Of a stretch of DNA of 64,000 bases, positions 8,252 through 19,126 are shown in pieces (positions within the stretch are counted from its first letter, which is position 1; every line of letters starts with the position of its first letter). The translations under genes and the position numbers were made by a program. The notes beneath the pieces are model-generated. The model was given only the letters and a program-made list of their open reading frames with translations. It made no database searches and was not told the origin of the DNA. Source of the stretch: Deltaproteobacteria bacterium (lineage in GTDB: Bacteria; Myxococcota_A; UBA796; UBA2385); contig JAGYJW010000015.1 of assembly GCA_018401435.1 (NCBI GenBank), forward strand, positions 1 to 64,000. Direction: 5' to 3'.

Positions 8252-11200
8252 ATGACCGCTGTCGATCCCTTCCACCCGCTCCTGCGCATGGTGGACCGCT
8301 ATCGCCGGGACGTCCATCAGCTCCATCCCGCTCCGGCGGCGGCCGCCCTGTCGGCCGCCCTCGACGGCTTGGAAGCCCCCATCCCCGCCAGCCTCGACGC
8401 CTTCTTGCGGCGCTGGGATGGGGCCGACCTCTTCCGGGGCGCCTTGCGGGTGCGCTCGGTCAACGCCCTGGCGCCGGCCAGCACCCTGGCGCCCAAGGTC
8501 ATCGTCTTTGCCGATGGGCCCCGGCCCGAACAGCAGTGGGCCTATACCGAGGCCCCGGATGGCGAGTCCCTCTTTGGCCTGTGGGCCGTCGCGGCGGGGC
8601 AGCCGGGCCGCTTCGTGCCCCTGCACGGCCGCTTCGACCGCTGGCTGCACGCCACCGCCCGCATCCTGGACGAGGACATCCGCGATGAGGCCGGCCAGCT
8701 GGACGCCCGCCTGGACGCCGATCCCGACTGCGCCTGGCTGCTGCTGGCCAAGGCCCGCCTGGCCCTGGGGTCGGGGCGCAGCGAAGAGGCCGCCCGCCTG
8801 CTGGTGCGCGCCACCGCCGCCGATCCCGCGCTGGACCCCGCCTGGGCCCTGCTGGGCCAGGCCCAGCTGGCCTTTGACGAAGGCGCCGCCCGCTTCAGCC
8901 TGCTCAAGGCCATCCGGGGCCTGCGCCTGCCCGGAAGCTGGCCCGGGGCCTGGGTTCCCGAGCCCGCCCTGATTCATGCCGCCAGCCGCCTGATGCCCCA
9001 GGGCGACGCGGGCTGGGAGCGCGAGCTGGTCTGGCTGCTGGAGGACCGGGTGGCCGACACCCGAGACAGCCAGGAGGCCGCCCTGGTGGAGGCCGCCACG
9101 GTGGAGCTGGCGCACAACCGCCTGGCCCGCGGCGAGCGGCGCGAGGCCCGGGTGGGCCTGCAGCGCTTCTTGGACCGCTGCCCCGACTTCAGCGTCGCGC
9201 CGGCCCCCGCCGAGGTCCTGCTGTTGCTGGCCCGCATCGAGAGCGACCTGGGCGAGCACGACGAGGCCGAGCGGCACCTGCGCCCCTTGCGCGGCCTGGG
9301 CGGCGCGGCCGAGGCCCGCTGCCACCTCGCCCTGGGCCGCATCGCCGTGCAGCGCCAGGAGCCCTGGGCCGAGGAGATGCTGCACGAGGCCCTGGACGGT
9401 CTGGAGCCCCTGCCCGACAGCGCGCAGAACCGCGCGGACCTCTGCGAGATCCACCTGCTGCTGGCCGAGCGCCACCGCGCTGGTGATCGGTCGGACAGCG
9501 TCGAGGCCCACCTGGTGGCCGCCCGCCGCCTGGCGGATCTGGGCCTGCCTGCCACGATGGCCGCACAGGTGGCCCTGGCCGAGGGCGACCTGCTGTTGCA
9601 CCGGGGCGACCTGGCCGGCGCAGAGTCCCGCTTCCGGCTGGCCCGCGAGCAGGCCGGCGACGACAACGAGCTGCTCAACCGCATTCTCATTCGTCGGGGC
9701 GATCTGTTCCGCATGCACGGCGACGACCGCGCTGCCGCCACCGACTATGTCCGCGCCGCCCGCGCCCTGTCCGAGCTGGGCCTGCCCCTGCGCGAGGCCT
9801 GGGCCTGGCTGCGCCTGGGGCGCATGGGCGATGTGCAGGCCGCCGACCAGGCCCGCGCCTTGTTCAAGGCCGCCGACCACGCCGCCGGTGTGGCCAGCGC
9901 GGACGCCTGCGCGGGAGACCCGGGCCGCAGCTTGGGCTGGCACCTGGAGCGTTCGGCCGAGCACGCCCGCGAGCGGGCCAATGCCTGGCGGGTGCGGCCG
10001 CCCCTGACCCGGGCCGACGCCGACCGCCCCGAGCGCCGCCTGGGCGCCCACCGCATGGCCATCGCCGCCTGTGATGTGGCCGTGGTCGCAAACCTCGCCG
10101 CCTGGCTGGAGCAGACCGCCAAGAGCCTGGACACGGCCACGCCGCGGCCTTCGGACCCCAACCTCAGCCGCTATGTGGCCGCCGCCGACCTGCTGGCCGC
10201 TCACCGCAGCTACGAGGCCGCCGAGGCCCTGCTCAAGCAGCTCCTCGAGATCCGCCCGGCAGGCTACGCCGGCCGGGCCCTGGTGGGGGCCATGGCCCGC
10301 AGCCCCAACGCCGCCCTGGTCAACGGCCTGCTCGAAGCGCTGGAAGGCGGCTTTGATCCTGCCGGAATGGCCCTTGCGGCAGAGGTGATCGGCTGGCGCC
10401 GCGAGCCCGAAGCCGTGGACACCCTGCGCCGCCTGCTGCGGGACGACAGCCCCCGCACCGTGCGCAAGGCCGCCGTCACCGCCCTGGGCCGCATCGGCGA
10501 TCCCGCCGCCATCGACGATCTGCTGGGCCTGCTGGACGAGCCCAATATCGCCGAAGCCGTGAGCACCTCGCTGCTGCTCCTGGGCGAGTGGCAAGGCGTG
10601 GACAGCCAGGCCCAGGCCCTGGCCGCCCGCGGGGCCCGCGGCGCGGCCTCCCATGGCGAGATCGTCGGGCGCTATGGCGGCCCCAGCTACCTGCTGCTGC
10701 TGGTGCGCGTGGCCGAACAAGAGGGCCCCGCCGGCATCGGCGCCTTGCAGGGCCTGGGCTACCTGGGCGACCCCCGGGGCGTGCCCCACCTGCTGGAGGC
10801 CCTGGGCAGCCGCGACCCCACCCGCAACCGGGTGGCCAGCGTCAGCCTGGAGCTGATCACCGGCCACCACGAAGACCCCGAAGAGAGCCTGCTACGCGGG
10901 CGCTGGATGGAGTGGTGGGACCGGCACGGGGGCGACTTCCAGCCCGGCCAGCGCTACCGCCACGGGGTGCAGCTCGACCCCGGCGTGCTGATCGACCGGC
11001 TGGACCACGACGACCCCGGCGTGCGGCGCAGCACCTATGACGAGCTGGTGATCAGCACTGGCGTGCGCCTGCCCTTTGACGCGGAAGGCCCCTGGCGGGT
11101 GCAGCGCGCCCACCGACGGGCCTGGGCCCGGTGGTGGCGCGACGAGGCCGCGGCCTACCCCGCGGGCCGCTGGTTCTTCTTTGGAGACACCATCGGCTGA
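8252..11200 (+). CDS. Large SMI1/KNR4-like, TPR and HEAT-repeat protein
   Basis: 982 residues without signal peptide or membrane segment. The first ~130 residues resemble a SUKH (SMI1/KNR4) fold: L-D-A-F-L-R-R-W-D-G-A-D-L-F followed by short strands. Residues ~150-640 are helical pairs with TPR character (A-x-x-x-L-G pattern, A-D-P-A-L-D-P-A-W). Residues ~690-900 are HEAT/PBS-lyase-like repeats (V-R-K-A-A-V-T-A-L-G-R-I-G-D-P-A-A). It looks like a cytoplasmic scaffold. SUKH domains occur in immunity and assembly proteins, but no toxin is adjacent. Alone on its strand, with a possible operator upstream. Confidence 0.72.
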   Translation: MTAVDPFHPLLRMVDRYRRDVHQLHPAPAAAALSAALDGLEAPIPASLDAFLRRWDGADLFRGALRVRSVNALAPASTLAPKVIVFADGPRPEQQWAYTEAPDGESLFGLWAVAAGQPGRFVPLHGRFDRWLHATARILDEDIRDEAGQLDARLDADPDCAWLLLAKARLALGSGRSEEAARLLVRATAADPALDPAWALLGQAQLAFDEGAARFSLLKAIRGLRLPGSWPGAWVPEPALIHAASRLMPQGDAGWERELVWLLEDRVADTRDSQEAALVEAATVELAHNRLARGERREARVGLQRFLDRCPDFSVAPAPAEVLLLLARIESDLGEHDEAERHLRPLRGLGGAAEARCHLALGRIAVQRQEPWAEEMLHEALDGLEPLPDSAQNRADLCEIHLLLAERHRAGDRSDSVEAHLVAARRLADLGLPATMAAQVALAEGDLLLHRGDLAGAESRFRLAREQAGDDNELLNRILIRRGDLFRMHGDDRAAATDYVRAARALSELGLPLREAWAWLRLGRMGDVQAADQARALFKAADHAAGVASADACAGDPGRSLGWHLERSAEHARERANAWRVRPPLTRADADRPERRLGAHRMAIAACDVAVVANLAAWLEQTAKSLDTATPRPSDPNLSRYVAAADLLAAHRSYEAAEALLKQLLEIRPAGYAGRALVGAMARSPNAALVNGLLEALEGGFDPAGMALAAEVIGWRREPEAVDTLRRLLRDDSPRTVRKAAVTALGRIGDPAAIDDLLGLLDEPNIAEAVSTSLLLLGEWQGVDSQAQALAARGARGAASHGEIVGRYGGPSYLLLLVRVAEQEGPAGIGALQGLGYLGDPRGVPHLLEALGSRDPTRNRVASVSLELITGHHEDPEESLLRGRWMEWWDRHGGDFQPGQRYRHGVQLDPGVLIDRLDHDDPGVRRSTYDELVISTGVRLPFDAEGPWRVQRAHRRAWARWWRDEAAAYPAGRWFFFGDTIG

Positions 11201-11286
11201 GGTGCCGGGTTCGGGAGGACGCCGCCTGACCGAGAGATCCCGCGGTCTGGCGGCCGACCCCGCCGCGCGGCGGGCCGCGCACCCGC

Positions 11287-14200
11287 TCAGGGAGCGAGCA
11301 GGAGATAGGCCCGGCCAGCATCGGTGCCCCCGACATCGTGGTTGGGGGCGCCAATGAGCAGGTCGTCGAGGCCATCCTGGTTGACGTCGCCCGCACCGGA
11401 CACGCTGGTGCCGGCCCGATCCTGGGTGCCGGTGCCCTGAAAGCCGAAGTTGGCGGTGGACAGGTCCACGGATCGGGTGGTCGGGCGGTCATCCGACAGG
11501 ATCAGGTAGGCCTTGCCGGCCTGGGTACCCAGGTCGTCGTTGCGCGGCGCGCCAATGAGCAGGTCGCTCAGCCCATCGCGGTCCACGTCGCCAGCGGCCG
11601 AGACCGCCGCGCCGGCCCAATCCCCCGCCTGCTCGCCAATGAAGCGCTGGTCGGCATCTCCGAGGTCCAACGTCGCACCGCTGGACAGCGAGGCGCCCAG
11701 GAAGAGGCCGACCTTGCCGGCCTCGGAGCCGCCCGAATCGTCCCCCACCGCCCCGACCGCCAGATCGCCCAGACCATCGCCGTCGATATCCGAGAGCAGC
11801 GCGAGGGCATAGCCCAGGTAGTCCTGGGAGAAGGCGCCGGTGATGTGCAGGTCGGCGGCGCTCAGGTCGCTGCCGTCGGTCGGCAGGCTGGCCCCCGAAA
11901 AGAGCGCCACGGCGCCCCCGTCGCTGAAGGCCCGGTCGTCGCCCGATGCCCCGACCGCAAAGTCGTCGGTGCCATCCCCATCCACGTCCACGCCGCCGCT
12001 GATGCAACGCCCCGTGCTGCTGGCGGCGCTGGTGCCCAGATAGGCGGCGTCGGCGTCCGCCGCATCCAGGCTGCCGCTCGTCAGGCTCGCCCCCATCCAG
12101 ACATAGATCCGGCCCACCGTAGCCGCGTCGTTGGGGGCGCCCAGAACGAGGTCGTCCAGCCCATCTCCGTCGAGATCGCCAACCCAGGACGCTGCGGTGC
12201 CCAGGCTGGCCGAGGCCGGCCCTTCGAAGATCACCGTGGCGTCCGCCAGGGTGTCCTCTCCACCGCTGCTGCGCTCAGCGCCCTCGAAGAGGTAGACGGC
12301 GCCCCCATTGTTGCCGCCGTTGTCGTTATTCGGCGCGCCAATCAACAAATCCACGTCCCCATCGGCGTTGAAGTCGCCCGCCCCGGACAGGGCCCAACCC
12401 GCGCGGTCCCCGTCGGCCTCGCCATGAAAGCGGTGGTCGGCCTGCGCCAGGTCCACCACCAGCCCGCCGGACAGGGCGCCGCCCAGAACCAGGTAGGTCT
12501 GTCCCACCCGGGGGCCTCCATCGTTGGCGTCATAGGCCCCCACGAGCAGATCGGCGTAGCCATCCCCATCCACATCGCCGGCCGCGGCGACGGTGGTGCC
12601 GGCCTCGTCGCCGAACTGCTCGCCGTCGAAGAAGGCGTCGGCGTCCGCCAGGCTCACCGTCGTGCTGGACCACCCCGAGAAGCCCCGCACCAGGGTCACG
12701 CTGGCGGAGGCGGTGGGACCGCTGGCCGTACCATCCGAAGCGAGGGCGGTGCAGGTCCAGGTCTGCACCCCGGAGGTCTCGCTGGCGGGGATGGTGTCCC
12801 CCGGCCAGTCGGTCTGCGTGGTGCTCCCGGACCAGGCCAGGCCATCGACCATCCAGCTGAAGCTGTAGGAGAGGCTGTCCGCGGCGTCGGGGTCGATGGC
12901 CGCGAGGTCCACCTGGCAGTGCAGGTCGTCGGTGTGGCTGCGGGCCACCGCAGGGGAAATGGCCAGGGTGGGCGCCCCTGGGCTGCTGTTGTCGATGGTG
13001 ATCGCATTGGACAGGGCCGTCGCGCTGTCGGTGCCATCGGTGACCGTCACCACGCAATCCACGACATCGCCCCGCTGAAACCAGGATGCGCCATCCAGGG
13101 TGGTCCCGGTCTGGGCGATGGCGAGGCCATTGACCCGCCACTGCTGGCTGAGGCTGGTGCTGTCGCCCGGATCGGGGTCGATCCCGCTGGCGGTCAAGGT
13201 CAGGACATCGTCGGTGCGGACGCTGTTGGGGGAGATCACCGCGAGGGTGACGGAGGGCGCCCCGTTGCCCACCGTCAGGCTGGCGCTCGCCGAGGGGCCG
13301 TCCACCCGGCCGTCATTGGGGGTGACCGTGACCGCCCAGACCTCGCCCCGGAGCGTGGCGGAGGCGTGGACCGTGTCGCTGGTCATGCTGCTCTGAAGCA
13401 CCCCGTCCCGGCTCCAGGCATAGCGGTAGGCGACGAGGTCGCCGTTGGGGTCCACCGAGGGGCTGTCCACGGTGGCCACCAGGTCCTCCTGGCTGCCGGC
13501 CGGATCGGGTTGAATCGAGACCACCGGCGCAGAAGGCGCGCCGTTGATCTCGACCCGGATGGAGTCCTGATGGGTCATCCCGTCGGAATCGACGACCTCG
13601 ATGGCCACGGTGTGCTGGCCGATGCTCAGGCCGCCGAAGTCGAAACCGAGGGCGCCCGCCCCGTCGGGGTTGGCCTCGTCCAACAGGCCGTCCAGATCGC
13701 TGGTCCAGCGTGCGAAGAGCTGTTCGGGCGCGTCATCGCCGTCCGCGGCGACCGCCCGGAAGGCGAGGCTGTCGCCTTCGTCCACCTCGATGCCATCTGC
13801 GGGGCCGGTGATGGTGACCAGCGGGGGGCTGCCCACCCTCAGCCGGATCGCGTCTGTGCAGCGGGCGTCCACCTCGTCGGCCACCAGCAGGCTGAGGCTG
13901 TGCTCTCCCCGCGAGAGGACCTCGGTCTCAAAGACCAGCTCGCCCGTGCTGCTGCCGGTCCCCGTCCCCAGGATCCCATCCACGTCGCTGCGCCAGGACA
14001 CCGCCAGATCCTCGTCGGGCAGCTCGGCGTCGGTGGCCAGGCCTTCGACGCGGATCCGCTCGCCCAGCACGAAGGCGCTGCCATCGGCCGGACGGAGGAT
14101 GGCGCACTCTGGCGCCTGGTTGGGGGGGCCCACCGCGATGCCCACGACGGCGGTGGCCGACTTCCCGTGGCTGTCCTCCACCCGCAAGGTGATGAGGTGG

Positions 14201-14805
14201 CTGCCCGGATCCAGCAGGCCGCCATCCGCGAAATTGCCGCTGTCGTCGGGATCGGTCTGCAGGTCCAGCGCGCCGGAGAGATCGCTGGTCCAGCTGATGG
14301 TGAGGTCCTGGGGCCGATCTTCGTTGTCGGTCGCCCGCCCCTGGAAGCTCACCCGCTGGTCGGCGTAGAAGCGCTGCCCCTCGGTGGGCGCCAGGATGAG
14401 GGCCACCGGCGCATCGGTGGGGATCACATCGAGATCGACCCGCGCGCTGGCGCTGCTATTTCGCGGGTCGCGCACCTCAAGCCGCAACCGGTCATCCCCA
14501 AGCGCCACGCGGGCCTCGCAGAAGGTCGCCCCCTGCGCATTCGGAGCGGCGTCGCCGCAGATCTGGCGATCTCCCAGGTGCCAGGTCGTGGTCAGCTCTT
14601 CGGCCCGGTCGTCCGGATCGCTCACGCGGCCCTCAAAGCGGGTGAAGGCGCCCTCCAGCACCGTGCTGTCCGCCCCAGCCTCGTCGGGCCCGTGCGAGCT
14701 GATCTCTGCCGTCGGATCCGCGTTGAAGGCGGTCAAGCCGTTGTCGGCACAGGCGAGCAGGGCGCAGCAGAGGCCCGCAGCACCCAGGATTCTCGGGGGG
14801 CCCAT
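11287..14805 (-). CDS. FG-GAP repeat lipoprotein with Ig/cadherin-like domains
   Basis: 1172 residues from an ATG at 14805. The signal peptide ends C-A-L-L-A-C, a lipobox. Residues ~40-700 are about seven Ig/PKD-like domains of ~90 residues (recurring W-x-S-D-L-D-G and V-x-D-S-H-G patterns). Residues ~720-1172 are seven FG-GAP units, each with a calcium-type D-x-D-G-D-G-x-x-D-L-L-x-G loop, as in integrin-like beta propellers. It is probably surface exposed and adhesive or structural. An in-frame extension to 15015 would add a non-signal leader and is rejected. It is separated from the next minus-strand gene by a short gap. Confidence 0.88.
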   Translation of the reverse strand: MGPPRILGAAGLCCALLACADNGLTAFNADPTAEISSHGPDEAGADSTVLEGAFTRFEGRVSDPDDRAEELTTTWHLGDRQICGDAAPNAQGATFCEARVALGDDRLRLEVRDPRNSSASARVDLDVIPTDAPVALILAPTEGQRFYADQRVSFQGRATDNEDRPQDLTISWTSDLSGALDLQTDPDDSGNFADGGLLDPGSHLITLRVEDSHGKSATAVVGIAVGPPNQAPECAILRPADGSAFVLGERIRVEGLATDAELPDEDLAVSWRSDVDGILGTGTGSSTGELVFETEVLSRGEHSLSLLVADEVDARCTDAIRLRVGSPPLVTITGPADGIEVDEGDSLAFRAVAADGDDAPEQLFARWTSDLDGLLDEANPDGAGALGFDFGGLSIGQHTVAIEVVDSDGMTHQDSIRVEINGAPSAPVVSIQPDPAGSQEDLVATVDSPSVDPNGDLVAYRYAWSRDGVLQSSMTSDTVHASATLRGEVWAVTVTPNDGRVDGPSASASLTVGNGAPSVTLAVISPNSVRTDDVLTLTASGIDPDPGDSTSLSQQWRVNGLAIAQTGTTLDGASWFQRGDVVDCVVTVTDGTDSATALSNAITIDNSSPGAPTLAISPAVARSHTDDLHCQVDLAAIDPDAADSLSYSFSWMVDGLAWSGSTTQTDWPGDTIPASETSGVQTWTCTALASDGTASGPTASASVTLVRGFSGWSSTTVSLADADAFFDGEQFGDEAGTTVAAAGDVDGDGYADLLVGAYDANDGGPRVGQTYLVLGGALSGGLVVDLAQADHRFHGEADGDRAGWALSGAGDFNADGDVDLLIGAPNNDNGGNNGGAVYLFEGAERSSGGEDTLADATVIFEGPASASLGTAASWVGDLDGDGLDDLVLGAPNDAATVGRIYVWMGASLTSGSLDAADADAAYLGTSAASSTGRCISGGVDVDGDGTDDFAVGASGDDRAFSDGGAVALFSGASLPTDGSDLSAADLHITGAFSQDYLGYALALLSDIDGDGLGDLAVGAVGDDSGGSEAGKVGLFLGASLSSGATLDLGDADQRFIGEQAGDWAGAAVSAAGDVDRDGLSDLLIGAPRNDDLGTQAGKAYLILSDDRPTTRSVDLSTANFGFQGTGTQDRAGTSVSGAGDVNQDGLDDLLIGAPNHDVGGTDAGRAYLLLAP

Positions 14806-14917
14806 GGACACACTCTCGGACGGGAGTTGGCACGAGCGCCGATTCTGGCAGTCCGCAACGGCGGCCGCAAGCCCGGATTGGCAACCCGGTAGCGGCCTTT
14901 CGCGCCTGCGGTCCCCC

Positions 14918-15400
14918 TCAATCCACCCCGGCGTCGCGGGCCAGGCGGTCGCCCAGCCACAGCAGGACGTCTCCCTGGTCGGGCTGGTCGAACCAGTCGG
15001 CCCCCCGGGTGCCATCGGTCCAGGTCTCCTCTCCGTCCTATTCCCAGTTCAAGAAGAGCCTTAGATTGGGTGCGGCGGTGAGCACCGCGCCATAGTCGCG
15101 GATCTCCTCCCCCGACATGGCGTAGAAGCCGTGGGCCTGGCCGGGCAGGCCGCTGGAGCCATCGCCGCCATTGGCGATGTTGAGGCCAAAGACGATGTCC
15201 AGGCCCAGGGCGGTGGCCGTGCGGTGCTGCCGAGAGGCGTAGATTTCGACCGTGCCGGCGTCGGCCCGGTACTGGTTCACGCAGGCATCCAACCAATCGA
15301 AGCGCCCGCTCTGGGGCATGGGCAGGCGGTCGGCGTCCCGCCACTGGTCCAGGCGCGCGGGGTGCAGATGGCCATTCAGGACCCAGGGTCCACAGGGCGC
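14918..15400 (-). pseudogene. Broken remnant of a secreted TIM-barrel-like protein
   Basis: One minus-strand frame reads about 150 residues with good coding character (D-W-L-D-A-C-V-N-Q-Y, G-L-N-I-A-N-G-G-D-G-S-S-G, I-R-D-Y-G) but is interrupted by TAG at 15038-15040. Coding character then resumes in the same frame (D-W-F-D-Q-P, L-A-R-D-A-G-V-D) to a TGA at 14918. There is no start or signal peptide upstream before the J-domain gene stop. It looks like the C-terminal half of a secreted glycosidase-like barrel protein, truncated at its 5' end. A tyrosine codon changed to TAG would explain the internal stop. Confidence 0.55.
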
Positions 15401-15443
15401 GGGTCCAGGGAGGGATACGGCCGAAGCCCAGCAGAACCTGACC

Positions 15444-16016
15444 CTACATGATTCGGAGCTTGTAGGGGTTCTTCTCGCGCTTGGCGTCCTCCTCCTTGAA
15501 GGCCTCCTCGGCGATCACGAGGTGCTCCTTGAATACGTCGTTGCCGGGCTCGAAGGTCAGGGCGAACTTGATATTCATCACCGCGGACTTCCAGGACTTG
15601 TCCTTCATGTCGCGCAGGGCCATCTTCCAGTACTTCTCGGACTTGGCGTTGGTGGCGGCGGCCTCGGGGTCGTTGCTGCGCTTGTCGGCCTGGGCGCCGG
15701 CCTTGGCGTCGTCGGTCATGCGGATGATGCCGGTGGACAGCAGCTGGTCGTAGCGGGCGCGCTCCTCGGGCTCCTTGAGGTAGCGGTAGGCCTCGTTGAC
15801 GAACTGGTAGAGCTCGTTTCCGCGGCGGCGGATGTCCTCGTCCTCGATCATGCGCATGCGATCGGGGTGCAGCCTGCGGCTCTCGTCGCGGTACTGTTCG
15901 CCGATGGCGGACTGTTCGCAGGAGGGGTCGAGCTGGAGGATCTTGTAGTAGTCGAGATCGGGCAGCAGGTCGTGCAGGGTCTCGATCTCGATCCGCAGGC
16001 GGGTGGTCGCGTCCAT
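15444..16016 (-). CDS. J-domain co-chaperone with C-terminal helical repeat
   Basis: 190 residues from an ATG at 16016 behind GGAG. An N-terminal J domain (about 22-85) is seen: D-Y-Y-K-I-L-Q-L, then the essential H-P-D in R-L-H-P-D-R-M, and Y-R-Y-L-K-E-P-E-E-R-A-R-Y-D. J domains stimulate Hsp70 ATPase. The C-terminal part (about 120-190) is a TPR-like helical pair instead of the zinc finger and client domains of DnaJ, so this is a class III/C co-chaperone. It lies 16 nt downstream of the short Hsp70 gene, surely as its partner. Confidence 0.85.
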   Translation of the reverse strand: MDATTRLRIEIETLHDLLPDLDYYKILQLDPSCEQSAIGEQYRDESRRLHPDRMRMIEDEDIRRRGNELYQFVNEAYRYLKEPEERARYDQLLSTGIIRMTDDAKAGAQADKRSNDPEAAATNAKSEKYWKMALRDMKDKSWKSAVMNIKFALTFEPGNDVFKEHLVIAEEAFKEEDAKREKNPYKLRIM

Positions 16017-16032
16017 CACTTCTCCAGGGCGT

Positions 16033-17595
<1,563 letters not shown>

Positions 17596-17632
17596 GGAGT
17601 CTCCCGAAATCTGCCGGCGCCCGGGGCCCGGC

Positions 17633-18436
17633 TCAGTCTGAGGTGGAGCTTAGCAAGGGGCGGAGCAGGGCGGCCATCGCGTCGTGGACGTGGCCATTGC
17701 TGCAGAGGATCTGCGGGCGATCGAGGTCCACCGGGCCGCCGCCAAGGGTGCTCACCCGACCGCCTGCCTCCTCCACCAGCAGGATGCCCGCCGCCACATC
17801 CCAGGGGCTGAGGTTGAATTCCCAGTAGACGTCGGCCCGCCCGGCGGCGATGTGGCAGAAGTCCAGGGCCGCCGCCCCCATTCGCCGCAGCCCGTGGCAG
17901 TTCTCCAAGGCCGCCTTCACAAAGCGCAGGTAGAAGTCGGCCCGCTGCCGCCGGTCATAGGCAAAGCCCGTGAGCGCCAGCGCCTGCCCCAGATCGGTGA
18001 CCGCAGACACCCGCAGCGGTCGGCCTTCGCAGGTGGCGCCGCCCCCCCGGTGGGCGCTGTAGGCCAGCCCTGCGACAGCATCGTAGACGCAGCCCGCCAC
18101 CAGCACCCCGTCCACCTGCAGGCCCACCGAGGTCGCAAAGGCGGGGAAGCCGTGCACGAAGTTGGTGGTGCCATCGAGGGGGTCCACGATGAAGCGGGTG
18201 GGGCCGCGATCACCACCACCCTCCTCAGCGAGAATGGGTATGCCAGGCGCATATTCGTCGAGCACAGCGCGCACGGCGGCCTCGGCGGCCAGGTCCACCT
18301 CGGTGAGCATGTCGATGCCGCCGCGGTCCTTGGCCAACACCCGCAGGGGCCCCCCCGACGCGTTCAGGGCCGCGCGGATCGCGGCCCCGCCGGCGCGGGC
18401 GGCGGCCTCGACGGTGGCGCGGGCGTCAGCCGACAC
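17633..18436 (-). CDS. Inositol monophosphatase family protein
   Basis: 267 residues, normal for the family, from a GTG. Metal-site motifs are intact: I-L-A-E-E-G-G-G near 68-75, V-D-P-L-D-G-T-T-N-F near 84-93 and W-D-V-A-A-G near 212-217, with a Gly-rich E-E-A-G-G-R after it. Members hydrolyse inositol phosphates or related sugar and nucleotide phosphates with magnesium or lithium-sensitive chemistry; SuhB also acts in rRNA transcription. The substrate here cannot be told. It lies between the Hsp70 and MotB-type genes on the same strand. Confidence 0.92.
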   Translation of the reverse strand: MSADARATVEAAARAGGAAIRAALNASGGPLRVLAKDRGGIDMLTEVDLAAEAAVRAVLDEYAPGIPILAEEGGGDRGPTRFIVDPLDGTTNFVHGFPAFATSVGLQVDGVLVAGCVYDAVAGLAYSAHRGGGATCEGRPLRVSAVTDLGQALALTGFAYDRRQRADFYLRFVKAALENCHGLRRMGAAALDFCHIAAGRADVYWEFNLSPWDVAAGILLVEEAGGRVSTLGGGPVDLDRPQILCSNGHVHDAMAALLRPLLSSTSD

Positions 18437-18451
18437 GGGGTCTGCGCGGCT

Positions 18452-19123
18452 TCAGATGCGCTCCAGCAGCAAGCGCAGGGTGGGGGCCTCGGGCTGGGGC
18501 AAGGCGCCGCCGCGGCTCTTGCGCTCCATCGGGCTCAGGCTGGAAAAGGCGGTGGCCCGCAGGCGCTCGGCTGGCACCCCCTGGGCGGCCAAGAAGCGGG
18601 TGAGGGTGACCGCCTGACGGCCGCTCTCGGTGATCTCGCCCAGCACCTGCACCTCGATCATATAGTCGCGCATATCGGGCTGGCGGATCTCCCAGGCCAG
18701 GGTGGACAGATCCGGCAGCACCCCGGGGCGCAAGGCGCCTTTGGCGTCAAAGACGGTGTCGGCAGGCAGCTCGACCACGACGCCGGCAGGCAGGCGCTCC
18801 ACCCGGATCTCCCCGGCAAAGGTGGCCTCTTGCAGCATCTCCTTCAGCCGCCGGGCCAGCTCGGGGCCCGCCCGGGTGTCGGCCACCGGCTCGGGCAGGG
18901 GCTCCTCCACCCGCACATCGGCCGACAAGGCCCGGCGCACCTCCTGGAACTTGGACTTGTCCAGGTCGGCCATGGAGAAGAGCACGACGAAGAAGCCCAG
19001 CAGCACCGTGATGGCGTCGGCCCAGGTGCCCATCCACCCGGCGTCGCCACCGCCGGCCTCGCCGCCCGGATCTCCCCCGGGGTCGGGGGCGTTGAACATG
19101 CGGCCGGATTGGAAGTGCGACAC
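18452..19123 (-). CDS. MotB-type stator protein
   Basis: 223 residues from a GTG. A Gly-rich N-terminus leads to W-M-G-T-W-A-D-A-I-T-V-L-L-G-F-F-V-V-L-F-S-M, the MotB/PomB membrane segment (about 30-52) with the ion-carrying Asp in W-A-D, followed by a D-L-D-K-S-K-F plug region. The C-terminal part (100-223) is OmpA/MotB-like but divergent (V-F-D-A-K-G-A-L-R near 125). It pairs with the MotA-type protein upstream, separated by only 3 nt. No flagellar genes are visible, so the pair may drive gliding or another envelope process. Confidence 0.85.
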   Translation of the reverse strand: MSHFQSGRMFNAPDPGGDPGGEAGGGDAGWMGTWADAITVLLGFFVVLFSMADLDKSKFQEVRRALSADVRVEEPLPEPVADTRAGPELARRLKEMLQEATFAGEIRVERLPAGVVVELPADTVFDAKGALRPGVLPDLSTLAWEIRQPDMRDYMIEVQVLGEITESGRQAVTLTRFLAAQGVPAERLRATAFSSLSPMERKSRGGALPQPEAPTLRLLLERI

Positions 19124-19126
19124 CGA

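Noticed and set aside
8183-10870. Long minus-strand frame opposite the TPR/HEAT gene
   Set aside because: No domain or ribosome site; the + strand carries recognisable repeats.
11338-14892. A 1,184-codon open frame on the + strand opposite the FG-GAP lipoprotein
   Set aside because: It is the antisense shadow of a clear lipoprotein with calcium-loop repeats; the + reading is composed of Gly/Ala/Arg/His without domains.
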